In this document: piece after piece, positions 49,440 through 58,229 of the stretch
Layout: each line of letters opens with the position of its first letter
Numbering within the stretch: the stretch's first letter is position 1
NCBI GenBank assembly: GCA_018223125.1
Contig: JAAEZA010000014.1
Span: 1 to 64,000, forward strand
Direction: 5' to 3'
Origin: Paracoccaceae bacterium
GTDB lineage: Bacteria; Pseudomonadota; Alphaproteobacteria; Rhodobacterales; Rhodobacteraceae
DNA length: 64,000 nucleotides
Position numbers and translations under genes: made by a program
Notes under the pieces: model-generated
What the model saw: the letters and a program-made list of their open reading frames with translations, nothing else
Told to the model about the DNA's origin: nothing
Database searches by the model: none

Positions 49440-51887
49440 TTATGCCTTGGCCCGCTCGCCCTTCGGGTCATACCAGGGGCGTGTTTGCGCCTCTACCGCG
49501 CAGCGGACACCGGCCACTTCGATCTCGAAACTGGACGCCAGAAGCTGGTCCAGTGTTTCCCCTTTACAGGGCACATAGCCCATGCCGAGTGCCGCGCCGA
49601 GCGTGTGCCCGTAGCTGCCCGACGACAGAAAGCCGACGATTTCGCCATCCCGTATGATCGGCTCGTTATGATAGAGCAGCGGTTCGGGGTCTTTCAGGCG
49701 GAACTGCACCATGCGCGCGTTCAACCCCGCCTCCTTCCTGGCCAGAACAGCATCGCGACCGATGAAATCGGGCTTGGAGGTTTTCACCGCAAAGCCCAGC
49801 CCCGCCTCTAGCACGTGATCCTCGCAGGTGATGTCATGGCCAAAGTGCCGAAAGCCTTTTTCCAGACGGCAACTGTCCATCATATGCATGCCACACAGCT
49901 TTAGCCCCATGTCCTGCCCCGCCGCATGCAGCGTTTCAAAGGCATGGCCTGCCATATCGGCAGACACATAGACCTCCCAGCCGAGCTCCCCCACGTAGGT
50001 GACACGGTGCACCCGCGCCAGCCCCATGCCCAGTTCGATGTCCTGCGCTGTACCAAAAGGATTCACAGCGTTGGAAAAATCGTTGGGAGAGACTTTTTCC
50101 AGAAGCGCACGGCTGTTCGGCCCCATGACCGCCAGCACGCCTTCGCCTGCGGTCACATCTGTGATCACCACGCGGAAATCGCCGGTGTGGCGTTCCATCC
50201 ATGTCTGATCCGCCAGTCGCGTCGCCGCCGGTGTCACCACCAGATAGGCCGTTTCGGACAGGCGGGTGACAGTTACATCTGCTTCGATCCCCGCACGGCT
50301 GTTCAGGAACTGGGTATAGACGATTTTGCCAACCGGCACCGAATAATCGCCACCGCCAACATAGTTCAGAAACGCCTCGGCGTCCGGCCCCTCGACACGG
50401 ATTTTCCCGAAGGAAGACATATCATACATGCCCACGTTTTCGCGGATGGCGCGGTGTTCGGCGGCGGAATTTTCAAACCAGTTCTGCCGCTTCCATGAAT
50501 ATTCATACTCCGCCTTCTGCCCTTCATTCGCAAACCAGTTTGCCCGTTCCCAACCGGCGATTTCCCCCATAACTGCACCGTTCTCCAGCAAGTGATGGTG
50601 GAACGGAGTGCGCCGCACCCCCCGCGCCGTGGCCTTCTGGCGATAGGGGAAATGATCTGCATAAAGCAGCCCCAGCGTTTCCTTGGAGCGTTCAAACAGG
50701 TAATGTTTATTGCCCTGAAACGGCTGCATCCGGCTGATGTCTACATCCCCCAGATCAAAGGGTTTCTGCCCCTCGTCCATCCATTGCGCCAGCGCCATGC
50801 CTGCGCCACCCGCCGACTGGATACCGATAGAGTTAAAGCCCGCCGCGACCCAGACGTTGTCCATCTCCGGTGCCAGCCCCAGATGATAGGCATCATCGGG
50901 CGTAAAGCTTTCGGGTCCGTTAAAGAAAGTGTGAATTCCCGCTTCGGCCAGCAGTGGCAGGCGTTCGCAGGCGGCTTCAAGGATCGGCTCGAAATGGTCG
51001 AAATCCTCGGGCAGTTGATCGAACTCGAAATTTTCGGGAATGCCGTTCATGCCCCAAGGCTTTGAATTCGGTTCAAACGCGCCGAGCAGATATTTCCCTG
51101 CGTCTTCCTTATAGTAGGCGCATTCATCCGGCACCCGCAGCACCGGCATCTGTGTCAGACCGGGGATGGCTTCGGTCACGATGTAGAAATGCTCGCAAGC
51201 ATGGAGCGGCACATTCACGCCAGCCATCCGGCCCAGTTCGTGCCCCCACATGCCACCGCAGTTCACCACCATATCCGCCTTGATATGGCCACTGCTGCCA
51301 TCCTCTGCCACCCAGTCCACACCGGTGATCTTGCGGCCCTGTTTTGACATTCCGGTAACTTTGGTACGCTCGACCACTTTCGCACCGCGATTGCGCGCGC
51401 CTTTGGCCAGTGCCAGCGCGATATTGGCCGGATCGCCCTGCCCGTCCAGCGGCAGCCAGACCCCTGCCTTTACGTCGTCGATGTTGAGATGTTCGTATTT
51501 GGCTTTTACTTCCTGCGGCGAGATTTCCTCGACCTCGACCCCGAAGGCCCGTGCCATGCTGGCCTGACGGAAGATCTCCTCGCGCCGCTCGTCGGTCAGG
51601 GCAACGGTGATCGACCCGCAGCGTTTGAAGCCTGTGGCCACGCCTGTTTCCGCTTCCAGATTGCCGTAGAGCTCCTGCGAATATTTCGCCAGCTTTGTCA
51701 TGTTGGCGGTTGCGCGAAGCTGCGCAATCAACCCCGCCGCATGCCATGTGGTGCCGCTGGTCAACTGCTTGCGCTCCAGCAGGACAACGTCTTTCCAGCC
51801 CAGTTTGGTCAGGTGATAGGCCACCGAACAGCCGATCACGCCACCGCCGATAATGACCACGCGGGCCTGTTCCGGTAGATTGCTCAT
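49440..51887 (-). CDS. FAD-dependent oxidoreductase/GcvT protein (dimethylglycine/sarcosine dehydrogenase family)
   Basis: VVIIGGGVIGCSVAYHLTKLGWKDVVLLERKQLTSGTTWHAAGLI; C-terminal GcvT region YVGELGWEVYVSADMAGHAFETL. Confidence 0.93.
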   Translation of the reverse strand: MSNLPEQARVVIIGGGVIGCSVAYHLTKLGWKDVVLLERKQLTSGTTWHAAGLIAQLRATANMTKLAKYSQELYGNLEAETGVATGFKRCGSITVALTDERREEIFRQASMARAFGVEVEEISPQEVKAKYEHLNIDDVKAGVWLPLDGQGDPANIALALAKGARNRGAKVVERTKVTGMSKQGRKITGVDWVAEDGSSGHIKADMVVNCGGMWGHELGRMAGVNVPLHACEHFYIVTEAIPGLTQMPVLRVPDECAYYKEDAGKYLLGAFEPNSKPWGMNGIPENFEFDQLPEDFDHFEPILEAACERLPLLAEAGIHTFFNGPESFTPDDAYHLGLAPEMDNVWVAAGFNSIGIQSAGGAGMALAQWMDEGQKPFDLGDVDISRMQPFQGNKHYLFERSKETLGLLYADHFPYRQKATARGVRRTPFHHHLLENGAVMGEIAGWERANWFANEGQKAEYEYSWKRQNWFENSAAEHRAIRENVGMYDMSSFGKIRVEGPDAEAFLNYVGGGDYSVPVGKIVYTQFLNSRAGIEADVTVTRLSETAYLVVTPAATRLADQTWMERHTGDFRVVITDVTAGEGVLAVMGPNSRALLEKVSPNDFSNAVNPFGTAQDIELGMGLARVHRVTYVGELGWEVYVSADMAGHAFETLHAAGQDMGLKLCGMHMMDSCRLEKGFRHFGHDITCEDHVLEAGLGFAVKTSKPDFIGRDAVLARKEAGLNARMVQFRLKDPEPLLYHNEPIIRDGEIVGFLSSGSYGHTLGAALGMGYVPCKGETLDQLLASSFEIEVAGVRCAVEAQTRPWYDPKGERAKA

Positions 51888-52342
51888 GGGTAAAACTCCG
51901 CAAATTTGGCCTTGTAAGTGGCGATCATGTCTTCTTCCGTTGCACCGTCGTCATAGGGCGGTGTGCTAAGCGGCTTGGCTTCTGATACGGGAATCTTCAC
52001 GATCACATTGATCCGCGCGGCCAAATCGCCCCACAGGGTTTCCCAGTGGCCGATCAGCGTGTCGAATTCCTCTGTCCCGCGGCGCACCATCTGTGCATCG
52101 CCCCGCACCCGCACACCCTTGCGGGTGAACTGATCGACAAAATTCACTTCCAGTTCCGGCATATTGGTCAGGTTAGTAAGGGTCTGCGGCGAGCGGATTT
52201 CGCCAAAGGCAATGGTCTGTTCATCCAGCACTACGAATGTGCCTTTGGGCGACACATTGGGCCGTCCGCCTGCTGTGACGGTGGCCACAAAGCCAAGCCG
52301 CCACATTTCTATGGTTTCAATGGCCGATTGCGGCAGCTTCAT
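51884..52342 (-). CDS. Pyridoxamine 5'-phosphate oxidase family protein
   Basis: MKLPQSAIETIEMWRLGFVATVTAGGRPNVSPKGTFVVLDEQTIAFGEI; overlaps the next CDS (ATGA). Confidence 0.88.
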   Translation of the reverse strand: MKLPQSAIETIEMWRLGFVATVTAGGRPNVSPKGTFVVLDEQTIAFGEIRSPQTLTNLTNMPELEVNFVDQFTRKGVRVRGDAQMVRRGTEEFDTLIGHWETLWGDLAARINVIVKIPVSEAKPLSTPPYDDGATEEDMIATYKAKFAEFYP

Positions 52343-53211
52343 CACGCAAATCTCCGGCTGAGTTCGGCAATGTGATCCGGCCCGACCTCGCAGCAGCCGC
52401 CGATAATCGTGGCGCCAAGCGCGATCCACTCCGCCGCGAAATCCGCGTATTTCTGCGGGCCGAGATCGCTGCGCGCCTGCAAGCCGTCCACTGTGCCGCC
52501 CGGTTGCAGGGCCTTGATAGAGGTAAACCCGTTGGCGTAAGCCCCGAACCGCAGCCCCCGTTCTGCCACCAGCGGCAGGGCGGCGGTGATCGCTTCGGGG
52601 ATGGAACAATTCAGCAGGATCGCCGCGGCGCCCAAATCCGCCACCACATCGAGCGCCTGTTCCAGCGGCTCGCCCGAGCGCAGCGTATTACTGGAATCAT
52701 CAGAAACCGACAGGCCGAGCCACACCGGCAGGCCGGTTTCCACAGCCGCGGTGCAGGCTGCTGTGGCTTCGGCGATGGAGGACATTGTTTCACACTGGAT
52801 CAGGTCCACATGATCCTTCTGCACTGCCACAATCTCGCGGTAGCGGCGCAGGTTGTCTTCGAAATCCGGCGACAGGTCGGGACGATAGGACGCCCGCAGC
52901 GGCGGCAGGCAGCCGCCGATCTTAACAGAAGGATCCACCCCGTCCCGCGCCGCTTTGGCCAGCGCAATGGCGCGTTTCTGCAAAGGTTCGAACCAGTCCG
53001 GCTTGCCATCCCGCGCCAGCCGTTCGGGTGTGGCGGAATAGCTGTTCAGCGTAATCACCTGCGCACCGGCCCTGATGAAATCCTCGTGCAGGCCCTGCAC
53101 GATTTCGGGTTCGTCCATCAGCACTTTGGCGGACCACATCGGATGGGCCGGATGGGCAGAACGGCGCAGCAGTTCCTGCCCCATACCGCCATCCAGAATT
53201 GTAACCGTCAT
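52342..53211 (-). CDS. Homocysteine S-methyltransferase family protein
   Basis: TILDGGMGQELLRRSA; QVITLNSYSATPERLA; C-terminal ATIIGGCCEVGPDHIAEL zinc-Cys motif. Confidence 0.93.
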   Translation of the reverse strand: MTVTILDGGMGQELLRRSAHPAHPMWSAKVLMDEPEIVQGLHEDFIRAGAQVITLNSYSATPERLARDGKPDWFEPLQKRAIALAKAARDGVDPSVKIGGCLPPLRASYRPDLSPDFEDNLRRYREIVAVQKDHVDLIQCETMSSIAEATAACTAAVETGLPVWLGLSVSDDSSNTLRSGEPLEQALDVVADLGAAAILLNCSIPEAITAALPLVAERGLRFGAYANGFTSIKALQPGGTVDGLQARSDLGPQKYADFAAEWIALGATIIGGCCEVGPDHIAELSRRFA

Positions 53212-53227
53212 CGCAATCTCCCCTCAA

Positions 53228-55669
53228 TCAGGCCCGCAGACGTTCGTTCTGCGGATCCCAAAGCGGCGCGTCTTCCTGCACCACGGCCTTGAACCGCTCG
53301 CCGTAGATTTCCACTTCCAGTTCGGTGCCCGGTTCGGCCAGATCTGCCCGCACCATGCCCAGCGCAACCGAGGCATTCACGCGGTAGCCCCAATCCCCCG
53401 AAGTGGTTTCACCCACAACCTGCCCGTCATGCCAGAGCGTTGACATATAGGGCGCATCCGCCTCTCCGGCGTCTACGATCAGGGTAACAAAAGCCTTCTT
53501 GCGGCCCTGCTGCTTCTCGATTTGGATTGCAGCCTTGCCAGTAAAATCGAACGGCTTGTCCAGCTTCACAAAGCGTTCCAGTCCGCCTTCCAGCAGGGTG
53601 TAATCGGTGGACAGATCGCCTTTCCACGCACGATAGCCCTTTTCGATCCGCAAGGAGTTCAGGGCATACATGCCAAAGGGTTTGGCCCCCGCGTCGAGCA
53701 CTGCCTGATAGATCGGTGGCATATCGGCGTTTTCGGCGTGGATTTCCCAGCCCAGTTCCCCTGCAAAAGACACACGGATCAGGAAAGCCTTTTGCCCTGC
53801 AACGGTGGCCCATTGATGTGTCAGCCAGCCCTGTTCCAGATCGGCATCGGTGATACCGGACAGAACCTCGCGGGATTTCGGGCCGGTCACGATCAGCGTA
53901 TCCCGCTCGGTCGTGGTTTCGCGAACCGTCACGCCTTCGGGAACGGAATTGCGGATCAGCTCTCCGTCGTGCCACTGGGCAGTGGCTGCGGTGATCAGGA
54001 TGAAGTTATTTTCCTCCAGCCGGATGCAGGACATTTCTGTCAGAATGCGCCCGCGGCTATCCGATACATAGATCAGGTTCATCCGCCCAGCCTTCGGGAT
54101 GCCGCCGGTACAAAAGCCGCGCAGCCAGTCATCGGCCCCTTCGCCCTGTATCCAGAACCGCGAAAACCCCGGCAAATCGAGCACACCGCAGTGATCGCGC
54201 ACGGCTTCGCATTCCTCTTTTACCCGCTGGGTCCACGGCCCCTGACGGTTCCACGTGTGGGTTGCCTCCTCGGATGTGTCATCCCCGTCCTTTGCAAACC
54301 AGTTGGCCCGCTCCCACCCGTTATAAGCGCCCATCACACCGCCGAGTTCGACAACCTTGTCGTGGTTCGGAGACAGTTTCTTATCCCGACCGGCAGGCCA
54401 TTCGTGGTGGGGGAAGTGCATCGCGTATTCGTGGCCGTAGACCTCCATCCCTTTCTGGATGCAGTAGTCTTCGTCCGTGTAATCGGTGTAGCGGCGCGGA
54501 TCGACGGCCCACATATCCCATTCGGTTTCGCCTTCGGTGATCCATTCCGCCAGCACCTTGCCAGCACCCCCCGCCTGCGCGATGCCGAAGGTAAAGACAC
54601 AAGCCTCAAACGCGTTTTTTACACCGGGCATCGGTCCGATCAGGGGCAACCCGTCCGGTGCGTAAGGAATCGGGCCGTTAATCACCTTGTTAATGCCGCT
54701 TTGCCCCAGCAGCGGCACACGGGCCATGGCGTCTTCCATATACCACTCCAGACGCTCCAGATCGTCGGGATAAAGCTGGAAGCTGAAATCCTCGGGCATC
54801 GGATCATCCGGTGTGACCCAATGGGCCTTGCAGTTGCGTTCATACGGGCCAAGATTCAGGCCGGTTTTTTCCTGCCGCAAATAGTAGGAGGTATCCACGT
54901 CCCGCAGCAGCGGCAGTTTGCCGTATTCCTTGGTAAAGGCTTCGATCTCGGGAATTTCCTCGGTCAGCATATACTGGTGGCTCATCACCATCATCGGCAC
55001 GGTGCGCCCGCCGTAGGGTTTGAACCACTCGCCCACGCGCTGCGCGTAATAGCCGGCGGCGTTCACCACGAATTCACAGCGGATTTCGCCCTTTTCGGTT
55101 TCAACGATCCATTCATCCCCTTCGCGGCGCACGCCGGTGGCAGGGGTGAACCGCAGGATCTGCGCCCCCATATCCCGCGCACCTTTAGCCAGCGCCTGTG
55201 TCAGTTGGGACGGGTCCATATCTCCGTCATAGGGGTCGTAAAGCGTCCCTTCCAGATCGTGGATTTCAAGGAAGGGATAGCGCTCTTGCGCCTCTTTCGG
55301 GGTTTCGATGGTGATGTCCATCCCCTGATACCGCCCCATGCCTGCGGCCCGCTCGAACTCCTGCATGCGTTCCTTGGAGTGGGCCAGCCGGATCGAACCG
55401 GTGACATTGTAGTTCATCGGGTAATCCACCTCTGCGCCCAAACGGCGGTACAGTTCGGTGGAATAGCGTTGCATATTCATGATCGACCAACTGGTGGAAA
55501 ACGTCGGAATATTCCCCGCCGCATGCCATGTAGAGCCAGCGGTCAGTTCGTTCTTTTCCAGCAGGACACAATCGGTCCAGCCCGCCTTGGCCAGATGGTA
55601 AAGCGCAGAGGCCCCGACAGCCCCGCCGCCGATGATGACTACCCGTGCAGTCGTTGGAAAATCAGCCAT
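53228..55669 (-). CDS. FAD-dependent oxidoreductase/GcvT protein (dimethylglycine/sarcosine dehydrogenase family), paralogue of 49440-51887
   Basis: VVIIGGGAVGASALYHLAKAGWTDCVLLEKNELTAGSTWHAAGNIPTF; GcvT region FAGELGWEIHAENADMPPIYQAVL. Confidence 0.93.
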   Translation of the reverse strand: MADFPTTARVVIIGGGAVGASALYHLAKAGWTDCVLLEKNELTAGSTWHAAGNIPTFSTSWSIMNMQRYSTELYRRLGAEVDYPMNYNVTGSIRLAHSKERMQEFERAAGMGRYQGMDITIETPKEAQERYPFLEIHDLEGTLYDPYDGDMDPSQLTQALAKGARDMGAQILRFTPATGVRREGDEWIVETEKGEIRCEFVVNAAGYYAQRVGEWFKPYGGRTVPMMVMSHQYMLTEEIPEIEAFTKEYGKLPLLRDVDTSYYLRQEKTGLNLGPYERNCKAHWVTPDDPMPEDFSFQLYPDDLERLEWYMEDAMARVPLLGQSGINKVINGPIPYAPDGLPLIGPMPGVKNAFEACVFTFGIAQAGGAGKVLAEWITEGETEWDMWAVDPRRYTDYTDEDYCIQKGMEVYGHEYAMHFPHHEWPAGRDKKLSPNHDKVVELGGVMGAYNGWERANWFAKDGDDTSEEATHTWNRQGPWTQRVKEECEAVRDHCGVLDLPGFSRFWIQGEGADDWLRGFCTGGIPKAGRMNLIYVSDSRGRILTEMSCIRLEENNFILITAATAQWHDGELIRNSVPEGVTVRETTTERDTLIVTGPKSREVLSGITDADLEQGWLTHQWATVAGQKAFLIRVSFAGELGWEIHAENADMPPIYQAVLDAGAKPFGMYALNSLRIEKGYRAWKGDLSTDYTLLEGGLERFVKLDKPFDFTGKAAIQIEKQQGRKKAFVTLIVDAGEADAPYMSTLWHDGQVVGETTSGDWGYRVNASVALGMVRADLAEPGTELEVEIYGERFKAVVQEDAPLWDPQNERLRA

Positions 55670-55679
55670 GTTGAACTCC

Positions 55680-56303
55680 TTAGTCGATCACCAGTCTGGC
55701 AGCGAGGCCGCCAAACAGGATTGCTGTTATCTTGTTGAGGATTGCGACCCGCTTGCGCAGGACCGCCGAAAATGCACCTGACGCTGCCCCGAGGCAGAGA
55801 CAGAAAATTAAGCCGAAAAACTGGAACACCGCGCCAAGCACGAGGATCTGCATCCAGATCGGGCCGATGGCGGGATCGGTGAATTGGGGAATGAACGCAA
55901 AGATGAAAAGGGCGGTTTTCGGGTTCAGAACATTGGTGACAAAGCCGCGCCGGATTGCGGCTGTCACGCTTTGGGCCGCCCGCCCCCGCCCGACATCGCT
56001 GTCCGCCCGCCACGCCTGAACCGCCAGCACCAGCAGATAGGCCGCCCCCGCATAGCGAATCGCGCTATAGGCGGCGGGATGGGCCAGTAACAGGGCAGAC
56101 AGCCCCGCCGCTGCCATCAGGATATGCACCGCAATCCCGATGTTCACCCCGACCGCCGCCGCCATGCCGATGCGCGGACCGCCGGACATCCCCGAGGCAG
56201 AGACAAAGATGAAATCCGCGCCGGGGGTGAGGTTTAGCAACAAGCCCGCCCCGATGAAGGCCAGCATCACCGCAGGGTCAAATCCGGTCAGCACCTCCCA
56301 CAT
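55680..56303 (-). CDS. LysE-family translocator
   Basis: LLLNLTPGADFIFVSASGMSGGPRIGMAAAVGVNIGIAVH; NPKTALFIFAFIPQFTDP. Confidence 0.93.
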   Translation of the reverse strand: MWEVLTGFDPAVMLAFIGAGLLLNLTPGADFIFVSASGMSGGPRIGMAAAVGVNIGIAVHILMAAAGLSALLLAHPAAYSAIRYAGAAYLLVLAVQAWRADSDVGRGRAAQSVTAAIRRGFVTNVLNPKTALFIFAFIPQFTDPAIGPIWMQILVLGAVFQFFGLIFCLCLGAASGAFSAVLRKRVAILNKITAILFGGLAARLVID

Positions 56304-56686
56304 CAGCCCTGATCCTTTCGGGGCAGACCGTCGGCAATCTCGTAATAATCACCTTTGTTGGCCACAAATATATGTTTCTCCGTGCGCAGGCCGGTTTCGC
56401 CGTCAAGGGTGCCTGTTCCGATGGATGTGGCCCCTTCACCGTCCAGTTCCCAGAACAGGGAAGACCCGCAGACCGAACAGAACCCGCGCCGCGCTGCGGG
56501 CGAGGATTGATACCACGTCAGCCCGTCGGCTCTGGTCAGGGTCAGCTTGTCGCTTGGCACCTGTGTCGCGCTCCAATAGTGGCCGCTGGTCTTGCGGCAC
56601 TGGGTGCAATGGCAGGCAACCGAGGGGCGCAAATCCCCGCTGACTTCAAAGGTGACAGCGCCACACAGGCAGGAACCGGTTTTCAT
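56303..56686 (-). CDS. GFA (CENP-V/GFA) family protein
   Basis: MKTGSCLCGAVTFEV...SVACHCTQCRKTSGHYW...FCSVCGSSLFWE Cys motifs. Confidence 0.93.
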   Translation of the reverse strand: MKTGSCLCGAVTFEVSGDLRPSVACHCTQCRKTSGHYWSATQVPSDKLTLTRADGLTWYQSSPAARRGFCSVCGSSLFWELDGEGATSIGTGTLDGETGLRTEKHIFVANKGDYYEIADGLPRKDQG

Positions 56687-56708
56687 CTGTTTCTCCCCTG
56701 AACGCGCA

Positions 56709-57281
56709 TTAATACACCGGTGGCGCAATGGCCCAGACAGCGACAGCGTCCTGATCCCAAGGGTTGGCCCAGCGGTAGGGTTCTCCACGGATGCGAAAAC
56801 TGTCACCGGGTTGCAGATCGAACTGATGCGCCCCGACCCAGAGCCGCAGCCGGCCCGAAATCAGATAGCCGACCTCTTGGGTGGGGCGGCTTTCAAAGTG
56901 GTCCATCTGCGCGCCAGCCTCGAATGTGGAATGGAACATCTCAAAATCATCGGTCAGATCGGGGGACAGCAATTCCTCCACCAGACCGTTGTTGGTGGTC
57001 CCGATCCGGCGCCGCGCCCCCTTGCGCACAACGTAACCTTCTTCCCCTGCAATCGCCGGCGCCTGTCCGAAGAACAGCGAAACCGATACATCCAGCGCCT
57101 GAGCAAGCGTTTTCAGCTCTTCTATCGAAGGATGGGAAATATCCCGCTCCACCTGACTGAGCCAGCCTACGGATTTCCCCGAAGCCTCTGCCAGCGCGGT
57201 CAGGGTAACATTGCGCAATTTGCGCAAGGCCCGCAAATCAGCCCCGAGTGATGCAGAAAGCTGTGCTGACGTATCCGGCAT
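56709..57281 (-). CDS. XRE-family regulator with C-terminal cupin domain
   Basis: LGADLRALRKLRNVTLTALAEASGKSVGWLSQVERDISHPSIEELKTLAQALDVSVSLFF; cupin EVGYLISGRLRLWVGAHQFDLQPGDSFRIRG. Confidence 0.93.
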   Translation of the reverse strand: MPDTSAQLSASLGADLRALRKLRNVTLTALAEASGKSVGWLSQVERDISHPSIEELKTLAQALDVSVSLFFGQAPAIAGEEGYVVRKGARRRIGTTNNGLVEELLSPDLTDDFEMFHSTFEAGAQMDHFESRPTQEVGYLISGRLRLWVGAHQFDLQPGDSFRIRGEPYRWANPWDQDAVAVWAIAPPVY

Positions 57282-57293
57282 GATTCCCCGCGT

Positions 57294-57332
57294 GTGAAAT
57301 TATACATGAAAATTTCACCAGAATTTTCATGT
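57294..57332. promoter_or_regulatory. Nested inverted repeats between the XRE regulator and crp/fnr gene (probable operator)
   Basis: ACATGAAAATT-TCACCAG-AATTTTCATGT (57304-57332, perfect 11-bp arms), overlapping GTGAAATT-N9-AATTTCAC (57294-57318). Confidence 0.65.
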
Positions 57333-57441
57333 CCGCAAGTCCAATTGCGACAAATTTTGAATTTTCGGACGTTTTTGACCATTTGGGTGCTATTCCCGAA
57401 TCCAAAGCCGCGCCATAGTGACCGCAATACTGGGGAGAACC

Positions 57442-58137
57442 ATGCAGCGAAACGAGCTGACATTTCCAAGCACGTCTTTCTTGGGCCGCTTAAACGATGA
57501 GTCGTGGAACGAACTGTCGTCCCTGTGGACGGTCAAAATGTACCGTGCCCGCCACTTTCTGATATCCGCCGACGACAAGGACAGTATGGATGTTTATTTC
57601 GTCATCGACGGCTCTATCCGCGCCACCGTTTACACCGATGCCGGACGGGAAGTCTCGCTGCTGACCTTTTCCAATGGCGACTGCATCGGAGAGTTCTCGG
57701 CCCTCGACGAAGCCCCCCGCTCCAGCGATGCCATTGCAGAACGGGACAGTATCGTTGCCCGCATCTCTCCTGAACAATTCAGAGGTCTTGTGAAAAAAAA
57801 TCCGGATCTCAGCTATACTTTGCTGATGTTGCTGGTGGGGCATTTACGACGCCTGTCAAAGCGGGTGATCGACTTCAACGCGAAATCCGCGGATGAAAGA
57901 TTACGGGATGCAATCCTTGATCTGGTGGAAAAGCGGGCCGGCAGCGGGGATTCCGTTCTGATCGACCGTCCCCCGACCCAATCGGAACTGGCTGCCGTGG
58001 TGTTTTCCTCCCGCGAAAGCGTCGCCCGTGAAATGGGCCGGATGCGCAACGCCGGAGTTCTGTTGCGCGTCAAACGCAGCCTGCATGTGCCAAGCGTGGC
58101 AAAGCTGCGCGACTATGTGGAATCCACCGCTCCCTGA
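57442..58137 (+). CDS. Crp/Fnr-family transcriptional regulator
   Basis: cNMP-like N-term DVYFVIDGSIRATVYTDAGREVSLLTFSNGDCIGEFSALD; HTH PTQSELAAVVFSSRESVAREMGRMRNAGVL. Confidence 0.92.
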   Translation: MQRNELTFPSTSFLGRLNDESWNELSSLWTVKMYRARHFLISADDKDSMDVYFVIDGSIRATVYTDAGREVSLLTFSNGDCIGEFSALDEAPRSSDAIAERDSIVARISPEQFRGLVKKNPDLSYTLLMLLVGHLRRLSKRVIDFNAKSADERLRDAILDLVEKRAGSGDSVLIDRPPTQSELAAVVFSSRESVAREMGRMRNAGVLLRVKRSLHVPSVAKLRDYVESTAP

Positions 58138-58197
58138 ACCTTCGCCTGACGGATTTGCAAAGGAATCATCTCGACTCCCCTGCCGGAATTTTGATAA

Positions 58198-58212
58198 GAA
58201 CAAAACAGGAAC
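58198..58212 (+). promoter_or_regulatory. Putative alphaproteobacterial LexA (SOS) box upstream of imuB
   Basis: GAAC-AAAACAG-GAAC matches GAAC-N7-GAAC, ending 17 nt before the imuB ATG. Confidence 0.7.
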
Positions 58213-58229
58213 ATAAATCTGTTAATCTC

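Noticed and set aside
53522-55738. 738-aa plus-strand ORF
   Set aside because: Antisense shadow of the FAD/GcvT dehydrogenase; composition typical of a non-coding frame.
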